Below are positions 1 through 11,746 of a stretch of 64,000 nt of DNA, piece by piece. The stretch spans positions 9,867,501 to 9,931,500 of the forward strand of contig NC_058502.1 in the NCBI RefSeq assembly GCF_020382885.2, written 5' to 3'. The DNA is from Scatophagus argus. Taxonomy: Eukaryota; Chordata; Actinopteri; Scatophagidae. The notes under the pieces are model-generated. The model was not told where the DNA came from. It did no database searches and was given only the letters and a program-made list of their open reading frames with translations. The position numbers and the translations under genes are program-made. The first letter of the stretch is position 1. The number at the start of each line of letters is the position of its first letter.

Positions 1-930
1 AAGATACACAGGTTTGGCCATGTTTAATGTTAGCTGACACTACTTATTTTCATAGAATCATCTTAAAAATAGCAGAAAATCTCACAAAAACATTGAAATA
101 GTAATAAACACAATGAATACTGATCAATATCATCTATGGCTGAGGAACTCCATATTGTTCAGGCAGATTAATGGAGAATGCAAAGCTCCTCGGTACTGGG
201 CATGGTGTCAATCTCTTTCTAAAAGTCAGGGGAATTAAATTGGTGGTGTCAGTACTTTAATATGACCACTAGATGATGACAAAAGCAACAGACTCCACAC
301 ATTTCCACCATACTGATTCAGAGTCCAAGAGACAAGTGTGGCTCCTGAAGCATACATGAGAACTTGGCTGAGGTTACTGCTGATCTAAAAGTCATGGTCG
401 AAACAAAACAAAAAAAAAAAACAAAACTGAAATGAATTGTAGGTTTACATTATTTTCTTAAAAGATGAAATGAAATTAGACACACACACAAACCTCATCA
501 TGCTCATGTCCATCTTGTTTAACATATTCATTGCATATAGCTGAAATGACACTTTCCTGATGTCATTTTTTTGTCTGTTTTCATGTCTTCTCTTTGCTTT
601 TAATTAATACAGAAATGATAACATTCATGATGGATATCGTGCAAGTCTCTTAAAACACTATTACATTCTTAGATAGACAGTGTTTAATAAGTTCACCGAC
701 AACATGAATCCTGGTTTCACTCATGTGTGTATTAAGCCTCACAGTCTAATTAGGACTTAAGTTTTTGGAATGTTTAAGAACTTAGACTGTTATTTTTTCT
801 CTCTGTTATAACTCATTTATTTTTCAATATATGCATCTTCCTATCTGCTTATGCATTTTGTAAATTGTTGTAATTGAAGGATAAAAGAACAAACTTCCTG
901 TGTCCTTCTTTAAGAAAAAAGGAGAAATTT
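1..930. other. Upstream flank, no gene seen
   Basis: I see no supported exon here. The stretch is AT-rich. It contains an A-rich run with interspersed C near 396-428 and a short CA run near 480-490. Its right end grades into the probable promoter of the receptor gene at 1044. Confidence 0.6.
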
Positions 931-940
931 TAACTGTTGC

Positions 941-969
941 ATTTGCATATTGAAGAACAGGAAGTGAAA
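941..969 (+). promoter_or_regulatory. Octamer plus ETS-IRF composite motif upstream of receptor gene
   Basis: ATTTGCAT (941-948) is an exact octamer motif in reverse orientation. GGAAGTGAAA (960-969) fits the ETS-IRF composite element GGAANNGAAA exactly. Both lie 75-103 bases before the ATG at 1044. Octamer factors and PU.1/IRF pairs act at such sites in lymphoid and myeloid genes, which fits the immune-receptor gene. Function here is inferred from motif match and position only. Confidence 0.5.
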
Positions 970-1043
970 AATCACAACACCAGCCACACAGCCAACAACC
1001 AACCAACACCTTGGTCAACATAGTGCCATCTTACTCTGTCAAC

Positions 1044-2930
1044 ATGACTGTTCAACTCAGCTTTCTGCTTATCCTCACTGGTGAGTGGCAAAGCCCATGT
1101 TACAATTTGTATATATGATGATTTTTTTATGTTTGTAATGATTATGGCAAATGCTGATTTATATTATTATTTAAAAGTCAGTTGGATAAGCAATACCTGT
1201 TTTATATAGTATGAAACATGTGAAACAACAGCTAATATGAATGCCTATATTAGCAACTCAGACGAGGAAAGATTATTGCTAGTGACAATGGCCATTCAAA
1301 TGCTGTATTTCTTGTTTTTGCAGGAATTCACAGTATAACTACAGTCAGTGACGTGTCAGTGAAGGCTGGAGATTCCATCTCTATCCCATGTCTGTATGAC
1401 TCACAATACAGAGACAATGTGAAATACTTATGTAAAGGATATTATTGGTTCTCCTGCTCACTTACAGTTAAAGCAAACCAACAAAATTCTGAAAAGTTTT
1501 CAATCTCTGATGACAAAACCCAAAGAATCTTCACTGTGACTATAAAAAATCTGACAGATCAGGACAGTGATTACTGGTGTGCTGTGGACGTTACTGGAGC
1601 TTTAGATGTTTTAAATTATTTTCACCTGTCAGTCACTGGTGGTAAGAGCCTTTAAAGCATCTTTGTTTTAACTCTTTGTGAAATTATAACAATTTGGAGG
1701 AAAGGGAGGATCTTGACATTGTTTTCCATTAAGGTTCACCCGGTCTTTATGTGGATCGTCAAGAGATTACAGGAGTTATTGTAGAAAACATAACAATCAA
1801 TTGTTACCATCACAACCCTGGAGAAATGAAGTGGTGCAGGCGGGGCAGCTCCTGTGTGACGGGGTCATCTGGATCAATAGATGGAACAACAGTGGCCATC
1901 AATGCAAGCATCTCAAATGTTTTCACTGTGACTATGAGTGGACTGAGGACACAGAGCCGCGGCTGGTATATGTGTGTCAAAGGAGACTTTCAGATGCCAG
2001 TGCATTTAACTGTCAGTGAACGACCAACGACCAGTAAGTACTATAAATAATTATACAATCTAAATATGACATATATTTTATAACAGTAATTATTTGTCAA
2101 GTGCAGTCATCTGTAAGTTTTACTTAATATAGATAGATAGATATAGGAGATATTAGGATGCATTGTTGTCTGTATTACTTTAGTAGTCATTGTATTACAT
2201 TCACAATTTCAGCAGCAGACAATTTAACCGCTAGTGAGAGACCTACGACTGATTTGAATTCCAAGTACCTGCCAGGTAAAACAATTTCTAAATGTATTAA
2301 TTAATACAAAAGTGACTTTTATCATATAACTCTGGTAATCATGGGGTGATTTTGAATTATTCACCCACAGCGACAACCACCTCGACAACCACTTCTGACT
2401 GGATGAATCAGACCTCCGTCTTTGCAAGTGAAGCACCTACAGCTCAGGGTGGATCGAGGTTAGTGGCCTCTGCTTTAAGATGCAGTAATCAGAAAGTCTG
2501 AAACTAATTAGGAATAACATATAGGATTTAGGATTTAGTAAAATTGTAGTAGAGTGTATGGCCAAGATGATGATTACATGTTAGACTATATCATGTGACT
2601 AGTTCAATAGCACTGTTGTGTTTCCTCTTCTTCTTTACTTGGTTATTTTTATTAATATGCATCGTGTACTTAATTTCATGCTGCATTTCTTCCAATGCTG
2701 TAACAAGTTTCACCATCCGTCTGAGCTTGGTTGTCTCCTTTATAATGGTGACCTTATTCATCTGGTTTATGGTCAAAATACACAGTAAGTATATGGTGAA
2801 ATTTATATTCATATACTGAAATGTTTAGTTTGAAAAAGCTAAAAAAGTACTGCGTGTTATTGAACATTCAGAGTCAATGATGTTGTTATCTCTTTCAGAA
2901 CAGACCAAAGACTCATCAGCCATGACAACG
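1044..2930 (+). CDS. CMRF35/CD300/pIgR-like immune receptor (multi-exon)
   Basis: This is a predicted type I membrane protein of the teleost CMRF35-like/pIgR-like family, cell-surface receptors with V-type Ig domains. Exons: 1044-1080 (signal peptide MTVQLSFLLILTG), 1324-1641 (Ig domain 1), 1734-2033 (Ig domain 2), 2213-2275 and 2371-2458 (Thr/Ser-rich stalk), 2708-2784 (membrane segment) and 2899-2930 (start of tail). All joins keep frame. Domain 1 has the family's paired cysteines (IPCLYD and DSDYWCAV) plus the extra pair around KYLCKGYYWFSC. Domain 2 repeats the pattern (INCYHH, MKWCRRGSSC, GWYMC). For the membrane exon I chose the acceptor at 2706-2707, because no AG occurs between 2611 and it and a pyrimidine tract precedes it. 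The alternative start at 2603 adds a second hydrophobic stretch. A motif-bearing tail exon is discussed separately. The exact family member is not determined. Confidence 0.82.
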
Positions 2931-3009
2931 GTGAAATATGCTTACTCATTTGCCAATATGATTTTTGCTTGGTTTGCCTGACATTACATGTTTCATGCTG
3001 CTGAGAACA

Positions 3010-3192
3010 GGCCACGTGTTCTACAAAAATACTCTCAGAACTTATTACTACAATGGTGGTCGTGGTGATCGTTTCATTATACAGTGGCCTAGTTGGCTGC
3101 AGTGAGGGAGCTGGCAGATAATGCGAATGAAATGACTAATTAATATGTCCCGATAATTGCCATTGGCATGTGCTTTGCCATGCCAGCTCACA
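3010..3192 (+). repeat. Dispersed duplicate, copy 1
   Basis: This segment matches 4821-5031 in the same orientation. A 41-base core (3084-3124 and 4910-4950) is identical, and similarity with small gaps extends on both sides. The core holds TGGCCTAGTTGG, which fits a Pol III A-box (TRGCNNAGYNGG), but I see no B-box. Several CpGs of copy 2 appear here as TpG or CpA, which suggests methylation decay. It lies in the intron after the receptor's juxtamembrane exon. Confidence 0.85.
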
Positions 3193-3370
3193 GAAAAGGC
3201 TGTTTATTAAAGGAGTACCACATAATGTGCCTCCTATGTTGTCAATAAGATACACTTACCACAATCAGAACTCAACCAAGCAGTGAAGTTGGTTGCAGTT
3301 GAGTTTATCGCATCAAATAAAGCGGTGCAATCTTCCTGTCAATTACGCTTATTTTTCTCTTTTAACACAG

Positions 3371-3682
3371 GAACAACAAGAGGAAGTAAGATGCACGAGA
3401 AAAACAACAGGACATGTACAATGCGTGACTTTTAAAACCAATAAGTAATATATGCAACAGAATCATATAAAAATGTAAGTATTACAATCCATGCCAGTGA
3501 CTGAAACAAATCTGAAATTAATAAACAGAAACTTTAATATTTGTCTCACCATCTTTATTCACAGGGACATTGCAGAGAGTGATGTGGAAGAAACGTACAT
3601 CTCTGTGGTTAAAGCAACAGATATAAACTACATACTGTGGTTCAGTATCTTCTGCAGACCACAGGGTCAAGTCAAAGTGTAG
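3371..3682 (+). CDS. Possible cytoplasmic-tail exons of the receptor gene
   Basis: A 15-base candidate exon (3371-3385, encoding EQQEE) has a good acceptor and a GTAAG donor. A last exon from 3565 can be read as DIAESDVEETYISVVKATD and runs to TAG at 3680-3682. The reading contains a tyrosine motif (ETYISV) of the kind found in receptor tails, but it is not a canonical ITIM because position -2 is Glu. The joins I can see from exon 2899-2930 put this exon out of frame: phase 0 gives an early TGA. Either an exon is missed, the tail is alternatively spliced, or this end is broken. Confidence 0.35.
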
Positions 3683-3818
3683 ACCTTTAACTGAGTTTTT
3701 ATCTTTTCCTTTTTTCCAAACTTACATTATGTTTGCATTCCAAAAGTTATGTATTTATATTTATTTTTATCACTAGCATATTATTGACAGAAATAATCAG
3801 TCAACAGTGGTTTTTTGT

Positions 3819-4037
3819 CAGTTGCAGTTGTTGCTACTGATATAGGTCAGTACTTCTAGAGGTGTTCTCTTGAAATTTTGGGTCTACTGACTTTACACCC
3901 AGTATACATAACATGCATATTATTTGCAGTGATTTTCAGTTGCAGTTGTTGCAAAATTGATTTTTGAATTTTGGGTCTTCTGACTTTACACACAATACAC
4001 ATAACATGCATATTATTTGCAGTGATTTTCCAGCTAC
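3819..4037 (+). repeat. Tandem duplication, about 118-bp unit
   Basis: Two diverged copies start at 3819 and 3937, each with CAGTTGCAGTTGTTGC. Both share a following block containing ATTTTGGGTCT, CTGACTTTACAC and ATAACATGCATATTATTTGC. This is a local tandem duplication with no coding potential seen. Confidence 0.8.
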
Positions 4038-4220
4038 TTTGAAATTGTAGCTGCTTAAGCTGAAAGCTACTCTTCGTTTGGGGAAGTAGTTAAATTTGTG
4101 TCGAAAGCAGCAAGCAACACAGAAAGCTTCTAAGAATATGTAACTGAAAACATTATTTTTAATCCAGTTATCGCTGGGTATATGTTTTATTTAGTGCATG
4201 TATTGCCATAAAAACAAATG

Positions 4221-4226
4221 AATAAA
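4221..4226 (+). terminator. Possible poly(A) signal of receptor gene
   Basis: AATAAA lies about 540 bases past the last possible tail exon of the receptor gene. It is the first canonical hexamer I see in that flank. It is weakly supported, because the receptor's 3' exon is itself unresolved. Confidence 0.25.
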
Positions 4227-4489
4227 TGCTATATGTAGCTCTTTAAAGCAGTAGACTATTCATTTGGCTTCGTGCCCTGGACGCCGCAATCGCCTTTCAT
4301 AAGACTTTTTTAAAAAAAAGGTAAACAATAAGACATGTATATCCGATAAATACATTAAAGGAAAGTAAATAAATAATTGAGGACTAGAGACGACTAGCAC
4401 TACCACTCAACCCTGTCGTGATGGGAACCATTTCTACTCAGGCATTAATCTGGTCGTCCCGGGTCCTGAGTCGTGATGTGATAGGTCTG

Positions 4490-4614
4490 GATTTCAGTGC
4501 AGTGCAGTCTCCTTCAGCTCGCCCTCCAACCGGTGACGCCTGGCTCGGCCGTGCGTTGTGAGAAACATCTCTGATAAAGTCACTTTATTTTACCGCTAGC
4601 CCCATCTCCTACTG
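4490..4614 (+). other. vdac2: vdac2 5' untranslated exon 1 and promoter region
   Basis: A locally CpG-richer stretch (about 4440-4560) ends in a clean donor, ACTG|gtaaga, at 4614/4615. The next vdac2 exon starts at 5666, only 5 bases before the ATG, so a non-coding first exon is required, and this is the best candidate. The 5' boundary is approximate. No TATA box is evident, consistent with a housekeeping CpG-type promoter. Confidence 0.6.
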
Positions 4615-4820
4615 GTAAGATGGCCATTTATTCAATGTGTCACGGTTAATGAACTTCATAGCTAGCAAGAATTAGTTTTAAACGTGATCTACTCACACCG
4701 GTACGCTGCAGGCTAGCAAAGTTAGCTAAGCTAGCATACTCGGCATGCTCCGTCTGACACATGTCAAGTAGTAACAGGGGAGTTTTGCTTGGTATTACAC
4801 GTCTTATCCTGTCTATAACG

Positions 4821-5031
4821 CGCCAGGTGTTCTACAAAAGTACTCTCAGGAAGTGTTCTGACTTAGTGCTACAACGTTAGCGACCGTTTCGTTAGACAGG
4901 GAGGTTCCTGTGGCCTAGTTGGCTGCAGTGAGGGAGCTGGCAGATAATGCAAGTGAAATGACTAATTAACACGTCCCGCTAATTGCCACTGGCATGTGCT
5001 TTGCCACGCCTAACTGCGCCTGCCAGTTCAC
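4821..5031 (+). repeat. Dispersed duplicate, copy 2 (vdac2 intron 1)
   Basis: This is the partner of 3010-3192. It keeps CpG dinucleotides at positions where copy 1 has TpG or CpA, as expected if it lies near an unmethylated promoter or is the older copy. It is about 200 bases past the proposed vdac2 exon 1 donor. Confidence 0.85.
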
Positions 5032-5670
5032 GTGGTGGAGTAGTTTAATGAAGGCCAGGCCTGAAGTAGGCACTCCACTACAGCAAAATGGCTCCTCTCT
5101 TACTCAGTAACCTTGTCCATCGGCTGTCGGGGACTTGGACTGCTGTGACTACCTGCAGCACTGCAACTGTTCCAAAGGTGTTAAAATCAAAGTGAAACTA
5201 CCTTTGTGGTTGGTATAGTCAGCAGTTACACCCTTTAACTTAGTAGTGTAAATGTATCTCATCAGAGAGTCTCTGTTAGTGTGCAGCTGAGGCTGTGTAT
5301 GCCACAGTGTAAGCTGTTCAGTACAATAGATGACAAATCTGGTCATCTGAAAGAAAGTTGTGAGAGGAAGGTTATAAGTGCTCACTAATGCAAGGTGCTT
5401 GCTTTCCTCTCAGCAGGTGTGGCAGCAACAGGAAGGGAGTTACTGTAGCAACCAGTCCCAAAGCCCAAATATTGTCCCCCTTTATATAATACAAAGACAT
5501 TTTCCTGACGACTTGCTACTTAACAGTTTCAGTGACTAGTTATGTACTAGTCATGTGTTTTCATATGTTAAATCAGTCGTGCATATGTCATATTTATTTT
5601 TGGGCATGTTAGGTGGAGGTACTAAAGAATTCATTTGAGCTTTGTGTTTTGCTTCTGTCATGCAGATACA

Positions 5671-7471
5671 ATGGCTGTGCCTCCCTGCTATGCTGACCTG
5701 GGCAAGTCTGCCAAAGACATCTTCAACAAAGGCTATGGTAATGTACTGTGATGTTAACATCTGTACTGCCATGTCTGGTTGATGTTGGAACTAAGTTTTG
5801 AAATGATTTGAACAAAGCAATCGTTTTCCTCAGGCTTTGGCTTGGTGAAGCTCGATGTCAAGACGAAGTCAGCCAGTGGAGTGGTAAGGTCATTTGTTTG
5901 TGAATGAAAAATAGAAACCTGGCATAAAGTCACATGGGATAGTGCACTTTTTGCATTGTGGAAGTTAAGTTTGCAATAATGTATGTTTATGACTCTTCTT
6001 TGCTCTGTGTATAAGCAGATTTTTTTTCTTTCTTTTTTTTCTATTTAACTGTTAAAATGCATTTCATAACTTCCTAGAATCCAAGGAGAGATCTTCAAAT
6101 AGTCAGTTTACAGCAACACCAAAAATAAATGCACAGACCCACATTTGATGAAACCTGCAACTTAATGGCTTGAAGTTGCTGTTTCATTTTCTTCCAAAAT
6201 GAGAGATTATCTCTGCTTTTACGATTATGCACACTTAATTTTGATGTGACACATGGGATCTTTGGTTTTAAAACCCAAAAAATGACTGACTGAGTTTCTT
6301 TCCATTAGTAGTCATTTCAAGCGTTTGTTTCTTGCTTTTCTTATAGGAATTCAAAACATCTGGTTCCTCCAATACTGATACCAGCAAAGTTGCAGGCAGT
6401 CTGGAAACTAAATACAAGAGGTCAGAATACGGCCTGACGTTCACTGAGAAGTGGAACACTGACAACACCTTGGGAACAGAAATCACTATTGAAGATCAGG
6501 TTGGGAAAATATCCAAACATTTTATTATTTTAAAAGGTGTCAAAAGTAAATATCTAGCCAGTGAGAATGACAGGCTGAGATTAATTACGTTTTAATGTCA
6601 AGTATTTTCTGTTGTTTCTCACAGATTGCCAAGGGACTGAAGTTGACTTTTGACACCACCTTCTCGCCAAACACTGGGTAAGATTGTGCTTATAGTTTAT
6701 CACCAATTAATGGGAAAATGAGGTTCACATGGACTTATCTCCAAGTCACTGGTCAACATACTTAACATAGTTTGCTCTGCCTGTTACTTCACTACATGGG
6801 TACTTTTGGCAACCTGATCTGTGCCACACATGCTTGTGACAAGTGTCGTTGCCGGCAGTATGACCGTAGTTGCAATACGGAACTGATCTATTGTAACACA
6901 TCACTTTGTTTGGCTGTCAGGTTAAGCACTTGCCTCAATGATTTTTTTGATAGTTTGTGCTCTGGAGGGATTAAAAGTGTGTCCAAATGCTCAGGCAATC
7001 CTTGTTGAGCAAACATGTTTGCTTTCTGTGAGGTGTTAAATCACACGAGGGATATGGCACATGGCCCAGAGGAAGCGTGTCCTGTTTCATGTCAGGTGTT
7101 GGAAGGGTTGATGGTGGAGTAATGTGGCTAAGGGGTGGGAAATAAACACCAACACTAAGTCAAATACTAGTTGTAAAAAGGGGGTAGGGACGATGTCATG
7201 GCAAACAGCAAACTGGACTTCTAAATCAATTATGACTCAAATGTCCTAATTCAAAGCTGGTATGTGTGTTGAAGAGGTTAATAGCTGTTTTTAACAGTGA
7301 CCTGAAGAAAAACTATTTTCTTCTTTTCTTTCTACTTGAGGAGGCTGCCAGCAAAATGCATAGGTTTAGAATTATCTCTGGGGGATCATAAGTGTACAGC
7401 AGTGGTGTCTGAAGTGGGTTATGCAACACTCTGGGGTGCTTTGTGTTTGAGCCAAATGGGCCACAAGATTT

Positions 7472-7510
<39 letters not shown>

Positions 7511-9757
7511 CAAGCCCTGTTGGGTCTCAAAACCTGACTGCCTGAACAATTAGCAATCTAGCTCTTGAATGATTAGGTGGATTTCTAGCATGTCAGAAAT
7601 TTTGGTTGACTGTCTAGCAGTTTGGCAGTTTCATGGTCTGGTTTCTTACATGGCTGTAATGAGCTATTTCAGTATCACAGTGTTTCACGTGATACAGATT
7701 GTGGTCTTGTCACTGCTGTGCTATGAAACTGAACTTGCCGCACCACATGCTGTATTTGTCTGGTTTTTCCAGCCATCCATGGCCCCATAATGTTTTCATT
7801 CTTTTTCAGTTTGTGTTAACAACTATGCAAGAGTATTTCTTTATATTTGCATCAGGTAAACTGTCAATATTTTAAAGTCCTTGGAGCACCATGTTAAATG
7901 TGCTAAAAGCTTACTGCTGGAAAAGTAACCTGACTCTACTCCGGTGCATGCTGCTTTTTTTTTTTTTTTTTTTAAATACCCAGTCTGACATGACGGAGAT
8001 TTCAGTTGCCGTTAACTAAAGCAGCATTTCTCATCAACAGCAAGAAGAGTGGGAAAGTCAAGACTGCCTACAAGCGTGAGTACGTTAACTTGGGCTGTGA
8101 TGTTGACTTTGACTTCGCTGGCCCCACCATCCATGGAGCTGCTGTCGTTGGCTATGAGGGGTGGCTCGCCGGTTACCAGATGTCATTTGACACTGCCAAA
8201 TCCAAGATGACTCAGAATAACTTTGCCATTGGCTACAAGACAGGCGACTTTCAGTTGCATACCAATGTGTAAGTAGAAGACCTTATAAAGATTTTAGAAT
8301 CTGGTTGCACTTTATTCTCCAATTCTGTATTTACTTAGCTTGATCTAGAATTCATTTTCCCCCTAATCTGTAGGTTAAACATGTTTACACTCAATGGGTG
8401 AATGATTGAAAACACTGCTGTGTGTAATTAAGCTGCAGGCGAGGCAATGTGTGCAATAATTTAGCACAGAAGATATTAAATGTCATTTTCCAGCCAAATC
8501 TGCACTTAAGATGTGTGGTAGGTGTTTGATTAATCCAAAACAACCTTATGCTATGACTGTCCTGTTGAAAAACTCAACTGTTGCTACACTCATCAAAATA
8601 AAACAATGGAATAATTTCACTAAAGCTTGTAGTATCAGTCTCACCCAGTAACGGTTCATTTCCAGCTTAAATGTGCAATGCAAAAAATTACAAAAACTAT
8701 CACATGAAAGACCGATTTCTTTAATGATTTCATGTACAGCTCAACATTACAGAGATGAACATGTCACAGTTTCTCTCAGGAATACTTGGCTTGGCTAGTT
8801 TGCAAATAAAAGAAAGTTTCTAGGGAAAGCAGTGTTTGCGAGCTCTTCCCATTTGTGATGAAACGGTCCGGAACTGGGAAACCGAACGCTAAATCGAAAG
8901 CAAAGGAAAGTGTGTGAATGTGCTGAGTGAGACCTCCAACATGGCAAACACCCTTTTTAGTTATAAATACCACATCTTGTTTCCTGTAGCATGAGAATCT
9001 CTCCTATGCTTATGATCTTTAAAGCAATGACGGCGCAGAGTTCGGAGGCTCCATCTACCAGAAAGTGAGCGACAAGCTGGAGACGGCAGTCAACCTGGCC
9101 TGGACCGCTGGCAGTAACAGCACACGCTTTGGTATTGCAGCTAAATACCAGCTTGACAAGGATGCCTCCATCAGTGTAAGCAGTTCAGCCGAGCCTGTCG
9201 GAGTGAGATGAAAGATGCAAAGGAAATGTGACTCTTAATTGACGGCAACTGACTTTTGTGCTTTCTCCCTCCCCCTCACAGGCTAAAGTGAACAACAATA
9301 GCCTTGTTGGTGTTGGGTACACCCAGACACTTAGACCAGGTAAGTTGATTTCCTACAGGTGCATGGACAGCTGAAAGATGTTTACACAATGCTTGTCAAT
9401 AAAATCAAGAAGTTCAGTTCAGTGCCTCCGTTTTTTAAGTACGCACTTTTAGACTTTACACAAGAGTGCTTGCACACAGCACTTCACTTTTAGCAAATGC
9501 TCTATAAATGACTTGACCTAGAATAAAGTCAATTAACAGCACCACTTTTGACAGCCTGCTTTTCCCTATTAGCCCTCACTCTAAAAATTCTCAAAATGCA
9601 ACTTTCGAGGAATAAATTTTGGGTTTGTGCAAGTAATGGCTAATGTTGGTTCCTGTTGCCTGCAGGTGTGAAACTCACCCTGTCCGGTCTGGTTGACGGA
9701 AAGAACATCAACGCAGGAGGCCACAAGCTGGGCCTGGGCTTGGAACTGGAAGCCTAA
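5671..9757 (+). CDS. vdac2: Voltage-dependent anion-selective channel protein 2
   Basis: This is an outer mitochondrial membrane beta-barrel porin that passes ATP/ADP and other metabolites; VDAC2 also binds and restrains BAK. Coding exons: 5671-5737, 5834-5883, 6347-6499, 6625-6677, 8041-8268, 9025-9175, 9282-9339 and 9666-9757. They total 852 bases and encode 283 residues, the usual length for a VDAC without an N-terminal extension. It starts [18 protein letters not shown] (N-terminal helix) and ends [10 protein letters not shown]. Glu73 (GLTFTEKW), a conserved membrane-facing residue, is present. VDAC2 rather than VDAC1 is supported by [45 protein letters not shown] and [14 protein letters not shown], and by the neighbouring comtd1. 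As is common in fish, it lacks the 11-residue N-terminal extension of human VDAC2. All intron phases agree. Confidence 0.97.
7476..7505 (+). repeat. T30 homopolymer in vdac2 intron
   Basis: This is an uninterrupted run of about 30 T in the intron between coding exons 6625-6677 and 8041-8268. A second T run of about 19 lies at 7955-7973, about 70 bases before the next exon, and may serve as a distant pyrimidine tract. The length is prone to slippage. Confidence 0.9.
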
Positions 9758-10612
9758 GTTTTCTTCATACTGCAAGGGACTAGGGAATATCAGAAGAATC
9801 TGGCCTTAAATGTATGTCCAACTCAAACCAGCAAGGGGGATATCTTTGGAGAGATTGTTTCAAAGGCTACGACAACAAACTCTTAACTTGTTGAGTACCA
9901 AGCTTCCAAGTTGGTGCTTCTATCATTGGTATATTTTACCTTTGTTGCTTTTTACTTTGTAGTTGCATCTATTCAAGAGAAAGTTGGTGGCATGTTATTT
10001 ATAAATTATGTCATTCTGCCTGACCAGTACTGCCATAATAATGAAATCCAATACAATCCCTTTGCTGTCATCATGTCTGTGTGGCTTTGTTGTGTTAATC
10101 CCAGACACATTTTTTTTTTCTGTGAGAACCTTCTGATTTTTCAGCCGCAACTATCTGATATTCCTTTGTCATCTACAGTTTCAAAATCATATTAAGTACT
10201 CAATGCTTTTTTTTCTGCTATTATTTAAATATTGCTCACCCCTCCTGTTCATGCACACAAGGACATACAAAAGTTCTAATATTTTGTTTTGCGTCAGCCG
10301 TCAGGGTTTGTGATGTTCTGTTAAAGCTCCCTTTAAACTGGGCAGTTTTTGGGTTGCTTCAGGTTGGGTCTGGAAGTATGAGAGAAGCCTGTACACTTGG
10401 CCGACCAAGCAGAATTACTTTTTGTTCATTCTGTACTAAAATACAGCGGGGTGACACACATAATTAATTTTCATAGTAATGCCAAACTATCATTGTCTGG
10501 AAGAGGTGCAACTTGAAGTCGCTTCTGTGTATTCAGAAAGTTCCTCCCTGTACTGTCAGTGACGGAGCCCACAGGAAGTGTTGGAGGTCCTTATGTGTAT
10601 GTATGAGTTTTC

Positions 10613-10618
10613 AATAAA
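10613..10618 (+). terminator. vdac2: vdac2 poly(A) signal
   Basis: AATAAA lies in the context TTTTCAATAAAGTCTTTG, about 855 bases after the vdac2 stop codon. The implied 3' UTR of about 870 bases is AT-rich and has no other gene. Confidence 0.75.
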
Positions 10619-10639
10619 GTCTTTGAACTCCACAAATTG

Positions 10640-11300
10640 TATTTTTAATGTGATCTTGAAGCCACACTAACAGCTCATGAAACAAACTAGTTTGGTTGAT
10701 TAAAGTATTCAACCGTAGGAACAATAAGAAAAGCACATTTTTTTGAGTGGAGGTGCAGTTTGGTTCTTGCAAACTATTAAAAGCTCTGTCAGATGTACTG
10801 AACATCAAAAATGTCTTTCAAGTTTGTCTGAATTATTTTCAACAATGTGCCTTGAAGCCAAGGTCCTTGCTATGTGCTTGAGTGTTAATGGATGTGTTAT
10901 GCAAGCTGTAAAAGAAACAAAGCTAAATGTGAACCAACGGAGACCATTTCTTACCAAACAGAAATGTTGAAGTTAAGGCACTTGCTTGTTGTAGCAACAT
11001 TAATTGTTTTAGTCCTTGTTGCACAGGCCTTGAAGTGTTTCATCAGAGTGTGAAGCAACAAGTTGATGAACTGTATTATGCGTGGAATGGCACTGCCTGT
11101 CTAATATGATGGTTATTGTGATTAATTCAATTGTCTGATATTGATCAACTGCACCTACAGCAGCCCTTTACAAGTCTTCAGTTGACCTGAACATCTGATG
11201 GATAGAAGTTACTTGCATACATGGATACCTTTTGATTTAGATTGCCCAGAGACATAAGTGTGTAATCCGCAACAGCAAAATATTTAGAGGCTTTTTTTTA
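10640..11300. other. Intergenic gap between convergent genes
   Basis: This AT-rich spacer lies between the vdac2 and filament-gene 3' ends. I see no exon, structured repeat or RNA gene in it. Confidence 0.6.
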
Positions 11301-11308
11301 ATATTGCA

Positions 11309-11314
11309 TTTATT
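11309..11314 (-). terminator. Poly(A) signal of the filament gene
   Basis: AATAAA on the minus strand (TTTATT on +) lies about 430 bases past the stop codon of the neurofilament-like gene. It points toward the vdac2 3' end. Confidence 0.6.
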
Positions 11315-11746
11315 TGTGAGCACACACACATTCAAATTAACTTCTTTCTTTTACATTCATGAATACCTAAGTAAGTCAAAAGGTTTGAGTACATCACAAG
11401 TTGAGTTATAGTTTAAAGGCAAAGCTGCTGCAAACATTTGAGGAATCATGCTCTCTCCTTTAAAATGGTCATTCTGAAAGGAGATTACAGCTATGAGCTC
11501 TGTTCTCTTTGCTTGGCTCAGCCTGTGTCTTAAATTTGCGGTTATCAAGCCATTTTCTGTTTTCAGCTTCGATGTCCCCGATATTTGCCTATGAAGTGAG
11601 GGTTCATTCAATCTAAGGTAGAAATGTCCTCCCTTCCTCCTCCCTGGGGTTAGGGTTCAGGTTATATTCCCCTCTGTTTTGCTTGTGGTACGTCGTCTTC
11701 TTTCTTCTCAGAATTGCTGCTTTGTCAGTTTTAGCTTGAGGATCAT

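Noticed and set aside
5533-5553. Short palindrome TGACTAGT…ACTAGTCA
   Set aside because: The arms are only 8 bases in AT-rich intron DNA; expected by chance.
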